From: Terriglobales bacterium
Lineage (GTDB): Bacteria > Acidobacteriota > Terriglobia > Terriglobales > Acidobacteriaceae
Length of the DNA stretch: 64,000 nucleotides
Direction: 5' to 3'
Assembly: GCA_015654835.1 (NCBI GenBank)
Contig: JAATGG010000264.1
Coordinates: 31,003-95,002, forward strand
The notes under the pieces: generated by a model
What the model saw: only the letters and a program-made list of their open reading frames with translations
Told to the model about the DNA's origin: nothing
Databases searched by the model: none
Program-made: the position numbers and the translations under genes
Part shown: piece after piece, positions 8,259-18,057 of the stretch
Numbering within the stretch: position 1 is the first letter of the stretch
How the letters are laid out: each line of letters begins with the position of its first letter

Positions 8259-8396
8259 AGCCGTTCCTTCAGCAATTCTTTCCCGAACGAGTTCATTCTC
8301 TCGATCCTAAACTTTCGCCCCGGTACACCGGCATTGGGTTGACCCCGCCGCGGCCAGATCCCTATCGTGAGTAGAAGAGTCTTGAAAGGACCCCCC

Positions 8397-9551
8397 ATGA
8401 CCACCCCCGCCGCCCCTCTCCCCGCCACGCTCAAGAAGACTGCCCTGAACGCCACCCATCGGGCGCTGAAGGCCAAGATGGTCGATTTTGGCGGGTGGGA
8501 TATGCCGGTCGAGTATCCCGGCCCCGGCGGCGGCCTGATCGCCGAGCACATCGCCGTGCGTACCGGCGTGGGCCTGTTCGACGTGAGCCACATGGGCGAG
8601 ATCCAGTTCCGCGGCCCCGGTGCCCTCGCCGCCGTGCAGCACATCACCATGAACGATGCCTCGCGGCTCAAAGACGGTCAGGCCCACTACTCCGCCCTGC
8701 TCACGCCCGAGGGAACCTTCGTCGACGACATTCTCGTCCACCGGCTGGGCGAAAACGATTACCTGCTCGTCGTCAATGCCGGCACCAAGGACAAGGACTA
8801 CGCCTGGATTCGCAAGCAGGTTGGCGCCTGGCCTTCGATCCACATCAGCGACTACTCGCCCTACTACTCGCAACTGGCCCTGCAAGGCCCGCGCGCGCTC
8901 GAAACCCTCAGGAAGCTGACCAAGATCGATCTGGCCGCCATCAAAAACTACTGGTTCACCTGGGGTGAAGTAGCCGGCGTGCACAACGTGCTGATCGCCC
9001 GCACCGGCTACTCCGGCGAAGACGGTTTCGAGGTATATCTGCCCGCCGACGAAGCCACCACGGTCAAGGTGTGGGAAGCTCTGCTCGACGCAGGCAAGGA
9101 GTTCGGCATTCGCCCCTGCGGCCTAGGTGCGCGCAACACCCTCCGCCTTGAGGCCGGCATGAGCCTCTACGGACATGAAATCTCCGACTCCATCAACGTA
9201 CTTGAAGCAGGCCTCGACCGCTGGCTCAAGATGGATAAGGGCGAGTTCATCGGCCGCGAAGCGCTACTGGCCGTGCAGGACGCAGGCGGCCCCAAGCGCA
9301 AAATCATCGCCCTCGAAATGGTGGAGCGCGGCATCGCCCGCGATGGCTACCCGGTACTCGATCTGGAAGGCAAAGAAGTGGGCGTCGTCACATCCGGCTC
9401 GCCTGCGCCCTTCCTCAAGACCAACATCGCCATGGCCCTGGTGCCGGCAGAAATAGCAGCCGGCGGCGCCGACGTGCTGGTCCAGGTCCGCGCCAATCGG
9501 GTAAGGGCGAAACAGGTGCCGCTGCCCTTCTACAAACGCCCCAAAAAGTAA
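8397..9551 (+). CDS. gcvT: glycine cleavage system T protein (aminomethyltransferase)
   Basis: A 384-aa tetrahydrofolate-dependent aminomethyltransferase. It takes the aminomethyl group from the GcvH lipoyl arm and releases ammonia and methylene-THF. Family marks are KMVDFGGWDMPVEY, GLFDVSHMGEI, ARTGYSGEDGFEVYLP, GLGARNTLRLEAGMSLYGHE and VTSGSPAPFL. ATG 8397 is preceded by AAAGGA. The frame continues 10 codons upstream, but that extension lacks a ribosome binding site. gcvH and gcvP are not adjacent, and no glycine riboswitch fold is apparent in the 140-base leader. Confidence 0.95.
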   Translation: MTTPAAPLPATLKKTALNATHRALKAKMVDFGGWDMPVEYPGPGGGLIAEHIAVRTGVGLFDVSHMGEIQFRGPGALAAVQHITMNDASRLKDGQAHYSALLTPEGTFVDDILVHRLGENDYLLVVNAGTKDKDYAWIRKQVGAWPSIHISDYSPYYSQLALQGPRALETLRKLTKIDLAAIKNYWFTWGEVAGVHNVLIARTGYSGEDGFEVYLPADEATTVKVWEALLDAGKEFGIRPCGLGARNTLRLEAGMSLYGHEISDSINVLEAGLDRWLKMDKGEFIGREALLAVQDAGGPKRKIIALEMVERGIARDGYPVLDLEGKEVGVVTSGSPAPFLKTNIAMALVPAEIAAGGADVLVQVRANRVRAKQVPLPFYKRPKK

Positions 9552-9596
9552 AGCCATCCTTCACGGGACGCCGACAAAGCTCCCCTCAAAAAGAAC

Positions 9597-9636
9597 TCGA
9601 TGCAGCTTGGCAAGTTTCTACGCCAAGCTACATCGA
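9597..9636. terminator. 14-bp stem hairpin between convergent gcvT and iscX
   Basis: TCGATG(C)AGCTTGGC at 9597-9611 pairs with GCCAAGCT(A)CATCGA at 9622-9636, with one C/A mismatch and a 10-base loop. There is no clear T-tract on either strand, so factor-assisted termination or a processing role is possible. Confidence 0.5.
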
Positions 9637-9748
9637 AGAATTCGCTCGATAATTTTCGCACCAAGGTGTTGTAGCAGAGCTTTGTATCAGGAAGCAGCTT
9701 CAGCCGCTGACAAACATTCTCCACCGCCTGGACCAGCAAGCTCGCGCC

Positions 9749-9967
9749 CTACCCTTTGGCATCCTCATGTTCTTCATGCCACGCCATCTGGATAGCCTCC
9801 AGCCGCGACTCGTTCGATTTCGCCGCGTCGTCGGCGAAGCCTTCCAACTCCGTCACGTACCGATGCAGATCGGTAAACCGGACCGTCAGCGGATCGACGT
9901 CGGGAAACTTCTCCTGTAGCTGAATGCCGATCTCTTCGGCGTCGGTCCACAAAATCTCACGGGGCAT
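9749..9967 (-). CDS. iscX: IscX Fe-S cluster assembly protein
   Basis: A 72-aa acidic protein matching IscX (YfhJ). It has the typical start LWTDAEEIGIQLQEKFPDVDPLTVRFTDLH and the ESRLEAIQMAWHEE helix. IscX binds iron and the desulfurase IscS and modulates cluster assembly. It is the last gene of the isc operon, 12 bases after fdx, exactly where it stands in proteobacterial operons. Length is normal. Confidence 0.92.
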   Translation of the reverse strand: MPREILWTDAEEIGIQLQEKFPDVDPLTVRFTDLHRYVTELEGFADDAAKSNESRLEAIQMAWHEEHEDAKG

Positions 9968-9979
9968 CTCAGTCGCTCC

Positions 9980-10396
9980 TTATTTGCTTTCCGCCAGCGC
10001 CAGCGGCTTGCCTTCCGAGGTATAGTTGCGATTCCACTTGGGAATCTCCACCACATACTCGCCGGGCTTCGTAATCACCGCCTGGCAGCCCAGCCGCGAA
10101 TTCAATTGCTGATCGGCCGCCATATCGAGCCGGTCAAGCTCCTCGTCCTCGGCCTCGCTGATGCCCGCCGCGCCTTCCTTCACCCAGATATGGCATGTCG
10201 TGCACGCGCACGATCCGCCACACGCGTGGTCCAGAAAAATATCGTTGTTCTCCGCCACATCCAAAAACGACATCGGCTTGCCGTGATGCTCATACGGCAT
10301 CGTGCCGTATTCGAACTCCACCGTCTTGCCCTCAGGCATAAAAGTGACGCGTACCAGCTTCTCGGGGGGAATATCTTTCTGCTTCTCTTCGCTCAC
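9980..10396 (-). CDS. fdx: ISC-type 2Fe-2S ferredoxin
   Basis: A 138-aa adrenodoxin-type ferredoxin that supplies electrons to IscS/IscU during cluster assembly. Ligands are Cys59, Cys65, Cys68 and Cys104, in ACGGSCACTTCHIW and LGCQ. An extra Cys63 lies in the loop. Start choice: GTG 10396 has a perfect AAGGAGG 8 bases upstream. The same frame is open far upstream across hscA on the same strand, but that extension is not coding. An N-terminal extension of about 15 residues is present relative to short ferredoxins. Confidence 0.93.
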   Translation of the reverse strand: MSEEKQKDIPPEKLVRVTFMPEGKTVEFEYGTMPYEHHGKPMSFLDVAENNDIFLDHACGGSCACTTCHIWVKEGAAGISEAEDEELDRLDMAADQQLNSRLGCQAVITKPGEYVVEIPKWNRNYTSEGKPLALAESK

Positions 10397-10473
10397 GGCA
10401 ACTGCCTCCTTGCGCTTACCCACTTGCCTTCTGCTACTTGTCCTGCCCATCGCCGACAGCGCGCTTGGCGCCT

Positions 10474-12414
<1,941 letters not shown>

Positions 12415-12420
12415 TCCTAC

Positions 12421-12840
12421 TTATTCCTTCTTTGCCTGCTTCACCCATGCGGGTGGATTCAAAACGAACTGCGCTTCGCCCCGTCCGAAAGACCAATCCA
12501 CGTACGTGTTTTCGGCGAGGACCGTCATCACGTCGTCAGGCGAGACGCCGACTGCGCTCTGCAGGCCCTGCGCGATATGTGCATAGAGGGCCTGTTTCTG
12601 CTCGACCGTGCGCCCCTGGCTGAGAAAAATCTGCACGAGAATGAAATCGCCGCTGCGCCGCATGCCCATGAACCCGGCATCGACGAAAAATTCCGCAGGG
12701 CCGTGCGGGGTAACCACAATGAACTTGTCTCCCTCGGGAATCCCGATGGTCGCCCGCATGGCTTCATAGATAGCCTGCGCAATATGGCCCCGATCTTCAG
12801 CGGACCGCGACGCACCGACGGAAACGCGCACCAGAGGCAT
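12421..12840 (-). CDS. tautomerase family protein embedded in the isc operon
   Basis: A 139-aa member of the 4-oxalocrotonate tautomerase superfamily. It begins MPLVRV, which puts the catalytic N-terminal proline at position 1 after Met removal. The GIPEGDKFIVV and NTYVDWSFGRGEAQF segments fit longer, fused-type tautomerases. It is 6 bases from hscA and 2 bases from hscB, so it is clearly co-transcribed with ISC genes. Tautomerases are not a known part of Fe-S assembly, so its role here is unknown. Oxidative-stress chemistry or sulfur handling are guesses. Confidence 0.85.
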   Translation of the reverse strand: MPLVRVSVGASRSAEDRGHIAQAIYEAMRATIGIPEGDKFIVVTPHGPAEFFVDAGFMGMRRSGDFILVQIFLSQGRTVEQKQALYAHIAQGLQSAVGVSPDDVMTVLAENTYVDWSFGRGEAQFVLNPPAWVKQAKKE

Positions 12841-12842
12841 GA

Positions 12843-13535
12843 TCAGGCTCCCAAGGTCTCGGTCACGTCACGGACCAGATTGCTGAGGTAGCGCCGCCGG
12901 TCCAGCAAGGCCACCATCGTTTTTTGTGCGGACTGGCGCGCCGCTTCATCGCCCTCGTCCCACACCTTCCACTGCCCGCGCAGATCCTGATCCACCGCAT
13001 CCAGCAGCCCGTCGAATTTCTTTTTCGCTGCGGTCAAATCCGCTTGCAGGTCCGGATCGGTCTGGCCCATCTTGCGCGCCATGCGCATCTCTTCGAGCTG
13101 CATATTCAACTCGAATACTTCTTCCAGCAAATCGGCCGGTACCCGCGACGGATCTTTCCGGTCTTTGCCGCTGTGCTCTTCGCCCATTTCCGCACCCTGC
13201 AGCTTCAGCAGATAGCCCGTCCGGCGTATCGGGTCGCGCAGCGTCCGATAGGCGTCGTTCAACAGCGCCGTATCCGCCAGGCTCCAGTCTTTCTCGTTGG
13301 GCAATGCGCGCGCAAAACGGTCCGGATGCAGCTTCCGGCTTAGGCGATGGAACTCATGCTCCAACATGCCTAAGTCGAGATCCAGCCGCGGCGCCAATCC
13401 GAATACAGAAAAATAATCGCCTCCCGGAGGAGGCTGTATCTTGCTGCAGTGTGGGCAAAAAAGAATCGACTCGTTATGTGCGACCGAACACGACCAACAC
13501 GCTACCGGAACTGCGCTATCGAGAACCTTCAACAT
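12843..13535 (-). CDS. hscB: HscB J-domain co-chaperone with N-terminal CxxC zinc motif
   Basis: A 230-aa J-protein that stimulates HscA and delivers IscU. The J-domain spans about residues 40-110 with the HPD motif in KLHPDRFARAL. The C-terminal helical IscU-binding domain follows from about 135. The N-terminus carries Cys13-x2-Cys16 and Cys27-x2-Cys30, a four-cysteine zinc module. E. coli HscB lacks it, but human HSC20 and some bacteria have one. It is followed 2 bases later by the tautomerase gene. Confidence 0.92.
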   Translation of the reverse strand: MLKVLDSAVPVACWSCSVAHNESILFCPHCSKIQPPPGGDYFSVFGLAPRLDLDLGMLEHEFHRLSRKLHPDRFARALPNEKDWSLADTALLNDAYRTLRDPIRRTGYLLKLQGAEMGEEHSGKDRKDPSRVPADLLEEVFELNMQLEEMRMARKMGQTDPDLQADLTAAKKKFDGLLDAVDQDLRGQWKVWDEGDEAARQSAQKTMVALLDRRRYLSNLVRDVTETLGA

Positions 13536-13561
13536 GATCTGACCCTACCCATCGGCGCGCG

Positions 13562-13987
13562 CTACGAAGAAAATGAGGAACCGCAGCCGCACGAGCGGGT
13601 CGAGTTCGGATTGATAAAGTTGAACCCCTGCCGCATCAGCGTCTCTTCATAGTCCAGCGTCATTCCATGCAAATAAAGAAACGACTTCGGATCGACAAAA
13701 ACACGCACGCCGTCGAACTCATAAATGCGGTCGCGCTCGCGAGGCTGTGTATCGAACTTGATGGAGTAGGAAAGCCCCGAGCAGCCGCCGCCCATCACGC
13801 CAAGCCGCAGTCCGCCTTCTTCCGGCGACACGCCTTCCTTGGCCATGGCCACACGAATCCGCTTCACTGCCCGCTCCGTCACCTGCAGCCCTTGCGCCGG
13901 TGCGGCAGCCGTTGCCACTCCACCCTGCGGCTGTTCCGCAAAAGGCGTCTGCGAAGCCTGACTTCCAATCGTCACCATGTTCGTCAT
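13562..13987 (-). CDS. iscA: A-type Fe-S carrier IscA
   Basis: A 141-aa A-type carrier that receives clusters from IscU and hands them to apo-proteins. The three conserved cysteines are visible in GGGCSGLSY and in SCGCG near the C-terminus. An extra N-terminal stretch of about 35 residues rich in Ala, Gln and Pro precedes the core VTERAVKRIRVAM. An internal start is possible, but no better ribosome binding site is seen. It sits between iscU and hscB, as in standard isc operons. Confidence 0.93.
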   Translation of the reverse strand: MTNMVTIGSQASQTPFAEQPQGGVATAAAPAQGLQVTERAVKRIRVAMAKEGVSPEEGGLRLGVMGGGCSGLSYSIKFDTQPRERDRIYEFDGVRVFVDPKSFLYLHGMTLDYEETLMRQGFNFINPNSTRSCGCGSSFSS

Positions 13988-14080
13988 ATTCCAGCCCCAC
14001 TCGCCGTTTCCGGCGCATTTCCAAAACCCTCTCCCTGAAAGGCCGCAGCGTCTGCCGCAGCCCTCAAAGAGTCAAACCAT

Positions 14081-14500
14081 TTACTGCGCCGTGACCGCTG
14101 CCGGCTCGGCTTCTGCCACGCCGTTCTTCTTCTTCCAGTCGCCAATCGCGGCACGAATCGCGTCTTCCGCCAGCACCGAGCAGTGAATCTTCACCGGCGG
14201 CAATGACAGTTCCTTCACGATATCCGTGTTCTTGATCGCCAGGGCATCTTCCACCGTGCGCCCCTTGATCCACTCCGTCGCCAGCGAAGAGCTGGCAATC
14301 GCCGAACCGCAGCCGAAGGTCTTGAACTTGGCTTCTTCAATAACCTGCGTCTCCGGGTTTACGCGAATCTGCAGCCGCATCACGTCGCCGCATTCCGGCG
14401 CGCCCACCAAGCCCGTGCCCACTTCCGCCGAGCCCTTGTCCAGTTGACCTACATTGCGCGGATTGTTGTAGTGATCGATGACCTTGTCGCTGTATGCCAT
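14081..14500 (-). CDS. iscU: Fe-S cluster scaffold IscU
   Basis: A 139-aa scaffold protein on which IscS sulfur and iron form 2Fe-2S clusters. Cluster ligands are Cys37, Cys63 and Cys106, with Asp39 as the stabilising residue (PECGDV, FGCGSAIASSS, IHCSVL). The LPPVK motif recognised by HscA is intact. The start at 14500 (MAYSDKVIDHYNNPRNVG) is preceded by AGGAGG. The longer open frame upstream is not coding. A C-terminal Ala/Glu-rich tail is longer than in E. coli. Confidence 0.96.
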   Translation of the reverse strand: MAYSDKVIDHYNNPRNVGQLDKGSAEVGTGLVGAPECGDVMRLQIRVNPETQVIEEAKFKTFGCGSAIASSSLATEWIKGRTVEDALAIKNTDIVKELSLPPVKIHCSVLAEDAIRAAIGDWKKKNGVAEAEPAAVTAQ

Positions 14501-14588
14501 AGCCCAATTCCTCCTGCGGGGGAAGCCGCATTCATTCGTTTGATTCGGCAGACATGCCTGCCGATGCTTCACTTCATTGCTTTCGAGC

Positions 14589-15842
14589 TTAGTGTGCCGC
14601 CCACTGAATCTTGGTCAGGTCGATGCCCTCTTTCACCATCTCGTAAAGCGGTGAAAGTTCGCGGAGCTTCTGCACGATGTCGATCACCTTGGCGGCTACG
14701 TAATCCACCTCGGCCTGTGTGTTGAAGCGTCCCAGTCCAAAGCGAATGGAGCTATGCGCCACATCGTCGCCCAGTCCCAGCGCCTTCAAAACATACGAGG
14801 GTTCCAGCGTCGCCGACGTGCAGGCCGAGCCGCTCGATACCGCCACGTCGTTGATGCCCATCAGCAGCGACTCGCCCTCGACATACACAAAGCTCATGTT
14901 CAAGTTGCCCGGCAGCCGGTGCTCCCACGATCCGTTGACGTGGACGTAGTCCAGTGCCGACTCCAGCTTGGCCTTCAGGCTGTCGCGCAGGCCGCGCAGA
15001 TACGCCGCTTCCGTATCCATCTCCTGCATCGCAATCTCGCTCGCCTTGCCCAGGCCCACAATGCCCGGCACGTTCAGCGTGCCGGAACGCATACCGCGCT
15101 CATGGCCGCCGCCGTCGATCTGCGCCGCAATCTGCACCCGCGGATTCCGCCGCCGCACATACAACGCCCCCACGCCCTTGGGACCGTAAATCTTGTGCCC
15201 CGAAAGCGACAGCACGTCGATATTGTCCGCGATCACGTCCACCGGAATCTTGCCCACCGCCTGCACCGCATCGGTGTGGAAGAGAACGCCCCTCTCATGG
15301 CAAAGCTTGCCGATTTCGCGGAAAGGCTGCACCACGCCGATCTCGTTGTTCGCCGCCATGATCGTGACCAGGATGGTCTTGTCGTCGATCGCCCGCTTCA
15401 GGTCTTCGAGATCGATCAGCCCATCCGCCTTCACCGGCAGATACGTGACCCGATAGCCGTGCTTCTCCAGCCGCTTGCACGTGTCCAGCACTGCCTTGTG
15501 CTCGGTCACCTGCGTGATGATGTGATTGCCGCGCTCGCGATACATCTCCGCGATGCCCTTGATCGCAAGGTTGTCGCTCTCCGTCGCGCCCGACGTAAAG
15601 ATGATCTCCTTCGCGGTCGCGCCGATCAGCTTCGCAATCTGCTCGCGGGCCGCTTCCACAGCCTGCTCCGCGTCCCACCCAAACGAGTGGTTGCGGCTGG
15701 CCGCGTTGCCAAACTTGGTCGTGAAAAAGGGCATCATCGCCTCCAGCACCCGGGGATCGAGCGGGCTGGTGGCATGATTGTCCATATAGATCGGCAGGTT
15801 CACCCCCGCCGGCACTTCGATTTGGCTTACAACTGTGCTCAT
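14589..15842 (-). CDS. iscS: cysteine desulfurase IscS
   Basis: A 417-aa PLP-dependent desulfurase that converts cysteine to alanine and provides persulfide sulfur. The PLP lysine is Lys217 in [11 protein letters not shown]. The mobile-loop catalytic cysteine is Cys341 in [14 protein letters not shown], the group I (IscS) form. The start at 15842 ([10 protein letters not shown]) has GGAG upstream. A longer reading frame overlapping iscR is rejected. It lies 47 bases after iscR and 88 bases before iscU. Confidence 0.96.
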   Translation of the reverse strand: MSTVVSQIEVPAGVNLPIYMDNHATSPLDPRVLEAMMPFFTTKFGNAASRNHSFGWDAEQAVEAAREQIAKLIGATAKEIIFTSGATESDNLAIKGIAEMYRERGNHIITQVTEHKAVLDTCKRLEKHGYRVTYLPVKADGLIDLEDLKRAIDDKTILVTIMAANNEIGVVQPFREIGKLCHERGVLFHTDAVQAVGKIPVDVIADNIDVLSLSGHKIYGPKGVGALYVRRRNPRVQIAAQIDGGGHERGMRSGTLNVPGIVGLGKASEIAMQEMDTEAAYLRGLRDSLKAKLESALDYVHVNGSWEHRLPGNLNMSFVYVEGESLLMGINDVAVSSGSACTSATLEPSYVLKALGLGDDVAHSSIRFGLGRFNTQAEVDYVAAKVIDIVQKLRELSPLYEMVKEGIDLTKIQWAAH

Positions 15843-15889
15843 CGCGTCTCCATCGTTTCCGCGCGCAAAGCGCCACGGGGGGAAGTCCG

Positions 15890-16348
15890 TTACAACGTTA
15901 AGGTCACGAGCGCTTGTGCCGCCACCGCTCGCCCGGCAGGCGTTTCCCGTTCCGCCAGGTCGTAGATGCTGATGCTTCTCAGCACCCCGGCGATGGTGTC
16001 GTTGACCCGCGCCAATGGTTCCTTGATGGTGCAGCTCGGCGTCAGGTCGCAAGACTTGGCGCCCTTCGTGCACGAAGTGATAAAAAACGGCCCGTCGATG
16101 GCGTGGATCACTTCGTATGCCGAAATCTCTCGCGCATCCCGGGAAAGCGCATAGCCGCCGTTCATCCCGGCATGGGAACGAAGCAGGCCCGACTTGGTCA
16201 AAAGCTGCAGAATCTTCGCCAGCAATTGCGCCGGAATCCCGTAAGCGTCAGCTATATCCTTCGCACTCAACGCAGGCGTCTCCGGATGCTCGGCAAGATA
16301 TTTGAGCGCCATCAACCCGTAATCGGCTTTTTTGGTAAGCTTGAGCAT
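15890..16348 (-). CDS. iscR: Rrf2-family Fe-S sensing regulator IscR
   Basis: A 152-aa winged-helix repressor. The N-terminal HTH includes [22 protein letters not shown]. The Fe-S ligands Cys93, Cys100 and Cys106 lie in [15 protein letters not shown], close to the E. coli IscR spacing. Holo-IscR represses its own operon, so this first gene probably adjusts isc transcription to cluster demand. A good promoter lies just upstream. Confidence 0.92.
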   Translation of the reverse strand: MLKLTKKADYGLMALKYLAEHPETPALSAKDIADAYGIPAQLLAKILQLLTKSGLLRSHAGMNGGYALSRDAREISAYEVIHAIDGPFFITSCTKGAKSCDLTPSCTIKEPLARVNDTIAGVLRSISIYDLAERETPAGRAVAAQALVTLTL

Positions 16349-16380
16349 GGTGGAATATCCGACTTCTTCGGTCCGTGTTC

Positions 16381-16410
16381 AGTATACGACCGTTTCTGTC
16401 CGCGTTTCAA
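16381..16410 (-). promoter_or_regulatory. predicted promoter of the isc operon
   Basis: On the minus strand, TTGAAA (16405-16410) and TATACT (16381-16386) are separated by 18 bases, 33 bases upstream of iscR. The inverted GGAATAT/ATATTCC halves flank it (about 16411-16418 and 16350-16358) and could be part of an IscR site. The rest of the gap to 16784 shows no feature. Confidence 0.6.
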
Positions 16411-16784
16411 TATTCCATCACCCCAGATCCCATTGATTGTAAGAATCGTGATAATTGATGAAGAGGATCGATCAAGGCCCCGCTCCGGGCAATCGACGCC
16501 TCCTCCACCTGGACTTCCAGCCATCTTTCCCAGGATTTTTGAACGCTCGACCGAAGATTCAACAAATACCCATTTGCAATTGCCGTCCGGCCCGCTACAA
16601 TCTTGCGGAAAGAGTACCCGAGCAGGCCCACAACTTAAAGACTCCCGGCCCGATATGGGCGCGGCTGCCTTTTCTCCCTCCCAAAGACAAACATCCCGTT
16701 TCACGAGATGGAGAAAAGCTCCCGGCTCCTGCCGACTATGGGATACAACAGTTGGTAACCCCCTCGAATCAAATCGAACCTGGA

Positions 16785-16952
16785 ATGATGGCGACCGTCT
16801 GCAAACACCCGAGAGTACGAATCGTCTCCCGACACGATGACGCGGAATTTGTCGAGTGCCTGGAGTGTGGCGAAGTCTTTGACTCCGAAGAGTTTCACGA
16901 TATGGAGATCGAAGAAACCGTCGAAACTGAAGAAGCAGAAACCGACTCCTGA
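16785..16952 (+). CDS. small zinc-ribbon-like acidic protein
   Basis: A 55-aa protein with a possible metal site: Cys6 and His8 near the start, then FVECLECGEVFDSEEF, which holds CxxC. A strongly acidic tail rich in Glu and Thr follows. The frame is open back to 16455, but the upstream part has atypical composition and overlaps the isc regulatory region. ATG 16785 or 16788 is preferred although its ribosome binding site is weak. Function unknown. Confidence 0.55.
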   Translation: MMATVCKHPRVRIVSRHDDAEFVECLECGEVFDSEEFHDMEIEETVETEEAETDS

Positions 16953-17012
16953 GGACTCGGGACCTCCGTTCCAACCTCATTTTTCCGCGGCTGCCGCTGG
17001 CTGCCGGAGCGC

Positions 17013-17591
17013 CTACCCGGCGCGCCGCGATCCAGGCCGCGCCGCAATCCAGGCATAGTGCAGCCCCGAGGCTACGGTCAACAGCACCGTGGCGTCGAGC
17101 ATCACCATGCGCAAATCCCACACCCACCCCGCCGGTGTCAATTGGTGCAGCAGCACCGCCGACACCGCGCTCACCTCCGCAAAGGTGTTGGCCTTGCCGA
17201 AAATGCTGGGGTGAAACTCCCGCCGGCCCACCGCCGCGTACAAAATCGCCGCCACGACCAGGATCCCCACGTCCCGCCCGAACACCAGCGCCGTGATTCT
17301 CCCCGGGATCAACCCCTTATAGGTAAGCACCAGGAACAGCGTGCTCAGCAGCAGCTTGTCCGCCACCGGATCCAGATAGTGGCCCAGCATCGTACGCTGC
17401 TTCAGCGCCCGCGCCAGCGTCCCGTCCAGCGCATCCGTCAGCCCCGCCGCCACAAACAGGCCAAAGCTCAGCGCAAACCGGTTGTCCAGAATCGTCGCAA
17501 CCAGGAACGGAGCCAGGCAGATCCGCAAAAGCGTCAGCAGGTTCGGCGCCGTGCGCAGCGGGTTCAATCGTGCATTTGAAATGTCGGACAT
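17013..17591 (-). CDS. CDP-alcohol phosphatidyltransferase (PgsA-like)
   Basis: A 192-aa integral membrane enzyme of the CDP-alcohol phosphatidyltransferase family. The family motif DGx2ARx8Gx3Dx3D is complete: DGTLARALKQRTMLGHYLDP then VAD. Several hydrophobic helices are present. The N-terminal TAPNLLTLLRICLAPFLV resembles phosphatidylglycerophosphate synthase, the likely activity, which makes PGP from CDP-diacylglycerol and glycerol-3-phosphate. Cardiolipin synthase of the same fold cannot be excluded. Confidence 0.88.
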   Translation of the reverse strand: MSDISNARLNPLRTAPNLLTLLRICLAPFLVATILDNRFALSFGLFVAAGLTDALDGTLARALKQRTMLGHYLDPVADKLLLSTLFLVLTYKGLIPGRITALVFGRDVGILVVAAILYAAVGRREFHPSIFGKANTFAEVSAVSAVLLHQLTPAGWVWDLRMVMLDATVLLTVASGLHYAWIAARPGSRRAG

Positions 17592-17963
17592 AGCGAATTC
17601 TTGCTCAAAACCGAAGTCAAACCCTGCAATGCGGCGCAGTCGGAAAGCCCCGCAGCCAGCAAACCCAAAAGATCAAGCCCAAAATCGACCCGGCAAACCC
17701 CGTCCCCGGTCGCAATCCAGTCCGGCCATAATCGAGTCCGGTCGCCTTCCCGGCAGCTTCTCAATAAAAAGGATAAAAGATCCCTTTTGCGTCCCCCAAA
17801 TCCCGGTATCCTGTCCGCAAATCGGCCCTGCGTCAGTCCATGATCCTACAGCACCGCGCGGAGCCGTGACAGAAGCCTCAATTCTGTTACACTGGTCCAA
17901 GCGCAATCGAAGGGGCCAAATGCGCCAGGCAGGCCCGACGATACGCTTCCGTAATCGCAAGTT
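17592..17963. promoter_or_regulatory. gap upstream of tRNA-Pro with a possible promoter
   Basis: No gene is seen in this 372-base gap between the divergent PgsA-like gene and tRNA-Pro. A candidate promoter for the tRNA is GTGACA (17866-17871), a 16-base spacer, and TACACT (17888-17893), about 70 bases upstream of the mature tRNA. Confidence 0.35.
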
Positions 17964-18040
17964 CGGGGAGTGGCTCAGCCTGGTAGAGCACCTGGTTCGG
18001 GACCAGGGGGTCGGAGGTTCGAATCCTCTCTCCCCGACCA
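17964..18040 (+). tRNA. tRNA-Pro (anticodon CGG)
   Basis: A 77-nt cloverleaf with encoded CCA. The acceptor stem is CGGGGAG/CTCCCCG with discriminator A. The anticodon stem is CCTGG/CCAGG with loop TTCGGGA, giving anticodon CGG. The T-arm contains GGTTCGAATCC. The 3' half serves as the integration target of the island that follows: positions 17996-18041 are repeated exactly at 25683-25728. The gene itself remains intact. Confidence 0.95.
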
Positions 18041-18041
18041 T
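17996..18041 (+). repeat. attL core: 46-bp direct repeat within tRNA-Pro
   Basis: The segment from the anticodon loop to one base past CCA is identical to 25683-25728, and the sequence diverges immediately on both sides. This is the classic attachment-site duplication left by tyrosine-integrase elements in tRNA genes. Confidence 0.95.
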
Positions 18042-18057
18042 CTAAATCCCAATAAAA

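Noticed and set aside
8259..8396. Glycine riboswitch upstream of gcvT
   Set aside because: The leader lacks the conserved paired motifs of the glycine aptamer, and it is too short for a tandem form.
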